Origin: Anaerolineaceae bacterium
GTDB lineage: Bacteria; Chloroflexota; Anaerolineae; Anaerolineales; Villigracilaceae
Assembly: GCA_003598975.1 (NCBI GenBank)
Contig: QZIJ01000034.1
Location: 1 to 32,879, forward strand
Direction: 5' to 3'
DNA: 32,879 nucleotides
Both the position numbers and the translations under genes were made by a program. Of the stretch, positions 28,778-32,879 are shown piece by piece; the first letter of the stretch is position 1, and each line of letters opens with the position of its first letter. The notes under the pieces are model-generated. The model made no database searches, had not been told where the DNA came from, and worked only from the letters and a program-made list of their open reading frames with translations.

Positions 28778-30277
28778 ATGGGTGCGCGATACGGGACCGT
28801 CAAATACGGCAGTACGACCTATGGGGCATCCCCGCCGAGCGACCTGGCGTGGGGTCTGGATATTGATTGGGACAATGACGGCAAGTGGAGCGGCGATAAC
28901 GATGCGTGGAAACTCTCTGCGTTGAGCATCGAGCGCGGGAGGAAGTTTTGGGTGAAGGCCAGCGGGAATGGGTTCGAAACGCAGGAGATCGGGCGATTGG
29001 ATGGGTTGTGGGAAAACAACGATGGGCGGTACGACCCATACAATACTCTCAGCCCTTTGTATCCAAACATCGAGCCTGGGAGGTTGTTCCGATTGCGAGT
29101 GAGGACGCCTGCAGGAAACATTTATCACGTGATGACGGGGATGATCAGCGATATACGACCCGATTCATCGAGGGCAAAACGGGCGAGAGTCACGGGCGAG
29201 GACGGCATCCGTTTTCTGCGCCAGAATGTTTCGATTGCCGTGCAGGAGGGGTATCGAACAGACGAGGCAATCACAGATATGCTGGCGTCCATTGGGTGGC
29301 CCGCGACGTGGGGAAGCGACCTGGACATCGGGGTGGATGTGAGACCGTATTGGTGGGTGGACGGCAGGAGCGCATACAGCGAGATCTTCGACCTGGTGAA
29401 CAGCGAGCTGGGTCAGTTTTACCTGGCGGCAGACGGGAAGGCGACCTTCCGAAATCGCAACGCGGCTGAGAGCAGTGCGGCCGCGCTGGATGGGACGAAC
29501 TTCAGGGCGGGAATCGAAGTGGCGCGGCCGTGGGAGATCGTGCGGAATGCCGTGCGGGTGTGGGTGCGCCCGCGGGTGCTGGTTTCGGCGGTTGAAATAT
29601 GGAGATACCAGGAATTTCCAGCCCTTGCGGCAGGGGCGACGCTCGAGATCTGGGCAGATTTCACATACAACAATAACAGCGTGCCAGCAAAAACGGTCAC
29701 GACCCCCGCGGCGACCACTGATTACACGGCGAACAGCCAGAGCGACGGGTTGGGGACAGACTTGACAGCCGATATTTCGATCACGATGACGACCTTCGGC
29801 AAGAGCGCCAAGCTGGAGATCAAAAACAATGGAGCGGGCACGGCCTACCTGACGCTGATGAAACTGCGCGGGGATGTGATTGACAGCCCGAATGCAACCT
29901 ACCAGGAAAAATCTTCGGGGACGAGCATCAACCAAACATTCACGCTGGACCTGCCGTGGATCCAATCTACAACGGTGGCTGTGGCGTTCGTGGATTTCCT
30001 TTTGTTGTACCTTTCTGGCCGAGCATTCGTGCGGGTGAAACTCGTGAACCAACCAGACGTTCAATTTGGGATGGATTTGAATTCGCTGGTGGACGTGAGT
30101 GTTGCGGACCTTGGTATCGCTGGAACGTATCGTATTGCGTGGATCAAGCACCGATGGCTCAATCGGACGGGCTACCTGGTGGAAACCGAATGGCTGTTGG
30201 AGCCGCATCTTTCGCTGAGCGGATCGTATTGGACGTTTCCCACCGAGATCGGCGTCAGTTCCACTTATGGAGTATAG
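28778..30277 (+). CDS. baseplate/distal tail protein
   Basis: The 499-residue protein begins right after the tape measure stop. It has a beta-rich N-terminal part (LAWGLDIDWDNDGKW, LSIERGRKFWV, GLWENNDGRYDPYNTLSPLYP) and phage tail features such as PGRLFRLRVRTPAG. Later strands resemble a carbohydrate-binding beta sandwich. It is likely the distal tail or hub component that joins tape measure to fibres. No catalytic motif is seen. Confidence 0.72.
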   Translation: MGARYGTVKYGSTTYGASPPSDLAWGLDIDWDNDGKWSGDNDAWKLSALSIERGRKFWVKASGNGFETQEIGRLDGLWENNDGRYDPYNTLSPLYPNIEPGRLFRLRVRTPAGNIYHVMTGMISDIRPDSSRAKRARVTGEDGIRFLRQNVSIAVQEGYRTDEAITDMLASIGWPATWGSDLDIGVDVRPYWWVDGRSAYSEIFDLVNSELGQFYLAADGKATFRNRNAAESSAAALDGTNFRAGIEVARPWEIVRNAVRVWVRPRVLVSAVEIWRYQEFPALAAGATLEIWADFTYNNNSVPAKTVTTPAATTDYTANSQSDGLGTDLTADISITMTTFGKSAKLEIKNNGAGTAYLTLMKLRGDVIDSPNATYQEKSSGTSINQTFTLDLPWIQSTTVAVAFVDFLLLYLSGRAFVRVKLVNQPDVQFGMDLNSLVDVSVADLGIAGTYRIAWIKHRWLNRTGYLVETEWLLEPHLSLSGSYWTFPTEIGVSSTYGV

Positions 30278-30286
30278 CGAGGCAAT

Positions 30287-30874
30287 ATGGATCGAATTAT
30301 TCAGGCAAAGGATTATGCACAGCGCGAGGGGGCGAGAAGTGTGGTGGAACGGATCGCGAGGCTCTCGGCGCAGATGGTGCGGCGGCGATTGCTGGACACT
30401 CCATTTGTGGGCGGCGCGCCCGCGGGGACGCCTGTGCTGGCGGAGGTTGGGGATGGGCAGTGGCGGGCGCGGTGCGAGTGCGGCGGGCTGGAGGCCGTGG
30501 ACGTGGATGAGCCGATCTTTTATTGTTTCAACTGCGGGAATTTCAAAACGAAGGGGAGGCCGCGGGCGGTGGTGTTTCCGCCGAGGGAGATGATGGAGGA
30601 GATCGAGCGATTGCTGCTGGATCGTCCCATGATCGAGGCGGGCGGGACGAACGAGATTGACCGCATGCTGATGAAGCTGCCCGCGCTGGCTGGAATGGTG
30701 GATGGCGCACCTGTGGTGATGCGCCGTTCGTGGAAACATGACGAGACGGTGGATGACCTGCGGAGGCAGAATGGGATGATGGAGGCGCTGGAGAAGGCAG
30801 GCCCCACCCCTGACCCCTCCCCAAATGAAAGAGCATCATTTGGAGAGGGGAATACGCAGAAGGAAGGTGAGTGA
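30287..30874 (+). CDS. zinc-ribbon tail-region protein with repeat tail
   Basis: The 195-residue product has CECGGLEAVDVDEPIFYCFNCGN (residues ~64-86), a four-cysteine ribbon, in a helical background. Its C-terminus (PTPDPSPNERASFGEGN) comes from a hairpin repeat at 30802-30850 read in frame, so the native end was probably replaced or extended. Its stop overlaps the next ATG. Zinc ribbons are unusual for baseplate-region genes; function is unknown. Confidence 0.6.
   Translation: MDRIIQAKDYAQREGARSVVERIARLSAQMVRRRLLDTPFVGGAPAGTPVLAEVGDGQWRARCECGGLEAVDVDEPIFYCFNCGNFKTKGRPRAVVFPPREMMEEIERLLLDRPMIEAGGTNEIDRMLMKLPALAGMVDGAPVVMRRSWKHDETVDDLRRQNGMMEALEKAGPTPDPSPNERASFGEGNTQKEGE
30802..30850 (+). 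repeat. hairpin repeat, copy 16 (in frame)
   Basis: Arms AAATGA / TCATTT with the standard C-rich and G-rich ends. It is the last copy in the window and the seventeenth when copies 5a and 5b are counted separately. Confidence 0.88.
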
Positions 30875-31569
30875 TGGCTGTTTATACAGAACCGCCTGAG
30901 GTAGTGACAGGGCAGACGATGACGGCAACGAACTGGAATTCGTGGGTGAGGACGAATTTCCAGGCGGTATGGGTATGGACGACGGCGGGCGATATTGCGT
31001 ATGCGAGCGCGGCGAATCAATTATCGCGGCTGGGGATCGGGGGTGTTGGAGCGCTGCTACTTTCGACGGGAAGCGCGCCCGCGTGGCTGGCGTTGGGTAC
31101 GGCTGGACAGGCGTTGAGATCTGATGGGACGAACTCTGCATGGGGGGGGATGCGTGGGGCAAGTGTCAAACGGACAACGAATCAATCCATTGCGACATCA
31201 TCGTATACAGCCATATCATGGAACAGCGAAGTACTGGATACGGCCGCATTCTATGCCAGCGGCAGTCCGACGAGGTTCACGATCCCGCGCACCAGCAATT
31301 TCCTGATCGGTGCAAAGGCCGAGTTTGCCGCGTTCGGTTACACGGGCTATGGCGAACTGAAAATCTATAAGAACGGGAGCAGTGTGTACCTGGAAGATTC
31401 TGCGTATTCTGTTGCGGCGGGGGGGGTGGCAGTGCGGTTGAACACCATCGGGTTGCTGGCGGCGAGCGCGGGAGATTATTTCGAGGCTTATGTCTGGCAG
31501 AACACTGGCGATACAGTTAATCTTTCTGCGAATCGGTGTTTTTTCTACATCATTGATGTTGGGCCGTAG
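30874..31569 (+). CDS. tail fibre protein with C1q/TNF-like head
   Basis: ATG 30874 overlaps the preceding stop. The 231-residue product has an N-terminal attachment part (EPPEVVTGQTMTATNWNSWVRTNF), a repeat-like shaft with LGTAGQALRSDGTNSAWG, and a C-terminal jelly-roll-like domain (RFTIPRTSNFLIGAKAEFA, LKIYKNGSSVYLEDSAYS, YFEAYVWQNTGD). This fits receptor-binding or fibre-tip proteins. The trimer fold and receptor role are inferred. Confidence 0.72.
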   Translation: MAVYTEPPEVVTGQTMTATNWNSWVRTNFQAVWVWTTAGDIAYASAANQLSRLGIGGVGALLLSTGSAPAWLALGTAGQALRSDGTNSAWGGMRGASVKRTTNQSIATSSYTAISWNSEVLDTAAFYASGSPTRFTIPRTSNFLIGAKAEFAAFGYTGYGELKIYKNGSSVYLEDSAYSVAAGGVAVRLNTIGLLAASAGDYFEAYVWQNTGDTVNLSANRCFFYIIDVGP

Positions 31570-31575
31570 GAGCGT

Positions 31576-32034
31576 ATGAATTCCCACCTGCGTGTGATCC
31601 TTTTTGTTTTGTGCGCGGTTGCATCCGTCCTGTTGTTGGCCCCCCTTCCGAACAGCGATCGGAACGGAGCATACAACACTATCAGCAGGCTGATGTGGTG
31701 CAAGACGGAGAGCGCGTGCCTGCATGAGATCGGCCATCGGCTGGATCAGGAAGCGGGATGGGTGAGCCACCAGAAAGAATTCGGCGAGGCGGCGAAGACG
31801 TACATGCTGGTGGAGTTTGCAGGCGGACATCCGAGTGAACTGGCGAAGAGGATCATCAACCTGCCAGGCGCATTCACATGGGATGGTTATTTCGGGGATA
31901 GGCCTGCAGAGATTTATGCGACGGCGTTCGAGTATTCAGGCGGGCACCGAGATGCGATGCCTGAGATTTTTCAAGAATTCTACGATTGGGATCGGGCGGA
32001 GACGCTCGTCCAGAAAATGCGAGGTGAGAAATGA
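31576..32034 (+). CDS. exported HExxH zinc metalloprotease-like protein
   Basis: The 152-residue product has an N-terminal hydrophobic segment (residues ~6-23) that would export or anchor it, then CLHEIGHRLDQEAGW with His50, Glu51 and His54 as the HExxH catalytic core. A later AEIYATAFEY (Glu112) may supply the third zinc ligand, a gluzincin-type arrangement. It lies between two fibre genes. A protease or peptidase acting outside the inner membrane is plausible; it may alter the envelope. No exact family is recognised. Confidence 0.65.
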   Translation: MNSHLRVILFVLCAVASVLLLAPLPNSDRNGAYNTISRLMWCKTESACLHEIGHRLDQEAGWVSHQKEFGEAAKTYMLVEFAGGHPSELAKRIINLPGAFTWDGYFGDRPAEIYATAFEYSGGHRDAMPEIFQEFYDWDRAETLVQKMRGEK

Positions 32035-32660
32035 GTTCGGTTTATCCTAGTGCGTTGGATTCGTTCATGTCCAATACAGATGGCGTGGATGACAACCTGG
32101 CCGCAGACGTCAATGAGTTGCAGGATGGGATTGTGGCTGTGCAGGGAGAGTTGGGCACGGACCCTGCGGGTACATATTCGACCGTTAAAGATCGTCTGGA
32201 TGGAATAGACGATACTCTTGGTGCGGACCCCGCTGGGAGTTACGCGACGGTTGAGGCTCGACTGGACGCTCTGCCAGCGTTTGTAGATGTAACGGCCTTT
32301 ACGCCAGCATTGGAAGGCATGACCTCTGCTGGCGAAGGTACATACACAACCCAAGTTGGGTACTATAGCAGATTGGGAAATATTGTTTTTTTCGAGATTT
32401 CGCTGAATTGGACTGCCCATACAGGAACTGGGAACATGAAAATAACTGGGTTGCCATTTACGAGTCAAAATATTGGCGACTATACTTCCGTCACGGTCAC
32501 CTGGAACAATATCACCTTGCCAGCAGGCGACAAAATTATAGCCGTTATTCCTGCCAATGCCAGTATTATTAATATATATTCGATTGGTAGCGGGTCACTG
32601 GCTCCAATCGCAATGGAAAGCGTTGGCATTTTACGGTTTTCTGGTTTTTATTTTGTGTGA
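32031..32660 (+). CDS. tail fibre protein
   Basis: The 209-residue product starts with a shaft-like region containing two similar units (GELGTDPAGTYSTVKDRLDG and TLGADPAGSYATVEARLDA), then a beta-rich C-terminal domain (YYSRLGNIVFFEISLNWTAHTG, MKITGLPF). This fits a second fibre or spike tip, downstream of the first and of a metalloprotease gene. Its start overlaps that gene by four bases. It is the last phage gene before the junction with kinase sequence. Confidence 0.7.
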   Translation: MSSVYPSALDSFMSNTDGVDDNLAADVNELQDGIVAVQGELGTDPAGTYSTVKDRLDGIDDTLGADPAGSYATVEARLDALPAFVDVTAFTPALEGMTSAGEGTYTTQVGYYSRLGNIVFFEISLNWTAHTGTGNMKITGLPFTSQNIGDYTSVTVTWNNITLPAGDKIIAVIPANASIINIYSIGSGSLAPIAMESVGILRFSGFYFV

Positions 32661-32725
32661 TTCAAGGTGATCGTCGTTGTCGACGTATAACAAACTGGAT
32701 ACTGCGTCTATAGAGTGGTGCCCCC
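32661..32725. other. candidate phage-host junction (attachment site region)
   Basis: The last phage gene stops at 32660. From about 32725 onward the minus strand encodes recognisable histidine kinase. Between these, the minus-strand frame loses the kinase pattern after GGRIWV. The stretch contains CGTCG TTGT CGACG (32672-32685), a small hairpin. No duplicated core can be shown because the other junction is outside the window and no integrase is visible. Confidence 0.4.
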
Positions 32726-32879
32726 ACCCAGATGCGGCCGCCATGTCCCTGCACCGCAAGGCGGCAGAAGGCCAGTCCCACTCCCAGCCCGACGGGTTTG
32801 TTTTTGCCGCGCAAGCGCGTGAATTTGTCGAAAATCCGTTCACGGTCCGCAGGCGGGATGCCCGGGCCGTTATCCTGCA
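32662..32879 (-). pseudogene. histidine kinase C-terminal ATPase domain, disrupted end
   Basis: On the minus strand the frame open at the right edge reads DNGPGIPP (G1 box), RERIFDKF (F box) and GLGVGLAFCRLAVQGHGGRIWV (G2 region), the HATPase core of sensor kinases. Then it continues with about twenty residues (GAPLYRRSIQFVIRRQ and on) not resembling the usual GS-F-F-TLP ending, stopping at 32662-32664. The kinase is therefore host sequence whose last strand seems replaced by phage DNA, consistent with integration in or near its 3' end. The gene runs off the window, so its sensor part is not seen. Confidence 0.65.

Noticed and set aside
5557..30850. CRISPR array
   Set aside because: Repeats are dispersed over 25 kb, contain variable arms and lack regular spacers or cas genes.

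Overview
The window is most of a tailed-phage (siphovirus-type) genome, read almost entirely on the + strand. It is probably an integrated prophage: the last ~220 bases on the minus strand encode the catalytic end of a bacterial histidine kinase that changes character next to the last phage gene. No ribosomal or taxonomic marker is present. The GC-rich composition, the style of the proteins and the many C-rich/G-rich hairpin repeats suggest a Chloroflexota (Anaerolineae-like) host, but that is an inference and not a demonstrated assignment.

Layout. (1) 1-5.9 kb, replication and maintenance: a 5'-truncated P-loop ATPase of primase/helicase type; a 335-bp gene-free stretch with eleven GTTCAT hexamers in a regular 9/10-bp spacing (iteron-like); two small membrane proteins; a lipoprotein with a coiled coil and a membrane anchor; an FtsK/HerA-type DNA translocase; a ParM-like actin; and a small partner protein. 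This is a plasmid-like module inside a phage. (2) 5.9-11.5 kb, accessory early genes: about fourteen small, tightly overlapping genes, many with zinc-ribbon cysteines, plus a Pol-beta-type nucleotidyltransferase. (3) 10.5-11.7 kb, a control region: a promoter with a LexA-type palindrome, a structured leader that can hide or expose a ribosome-binding site, a second promoter, a two-hairpin RNA element (a sister copy lies at 9.2 kb) and a strong intrinsic terminator. (4) 11.7-14.3 kb, lysis: membrane proteins, a GH25 endolysin and a frameshifted gene. (5) 14.3-32.7 kb, virion genes in classical order: small and large terminase, portal, MuF-like protein, protease/scaffold, decoration protein, major capsid protein, connectors, tail terminator, tail tube, frameshifted tail chaperones, tape measure, baseplate and fibre genes.

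The genes imply this model: DNA damage relieves a LexA-type site, a leader-controlled small basic protein is made, and late transcription from the second promoter passes the terminator with help from the two-hairpin RNA and drives lysis and morphogenesis. The model is inferred from layout only.

Seventeen copies of a hairpin repeat run through the window, all in the same orientation. Nine lie between genes, eight of these just upstream of start codons. Eight lie in frame inside six genes, including capsid genes. Two genes carry apparent single-base deletions (7.2 and 13.5 kb), while the tail-chaperone frameshift has a perfect slippery site and is programmed.
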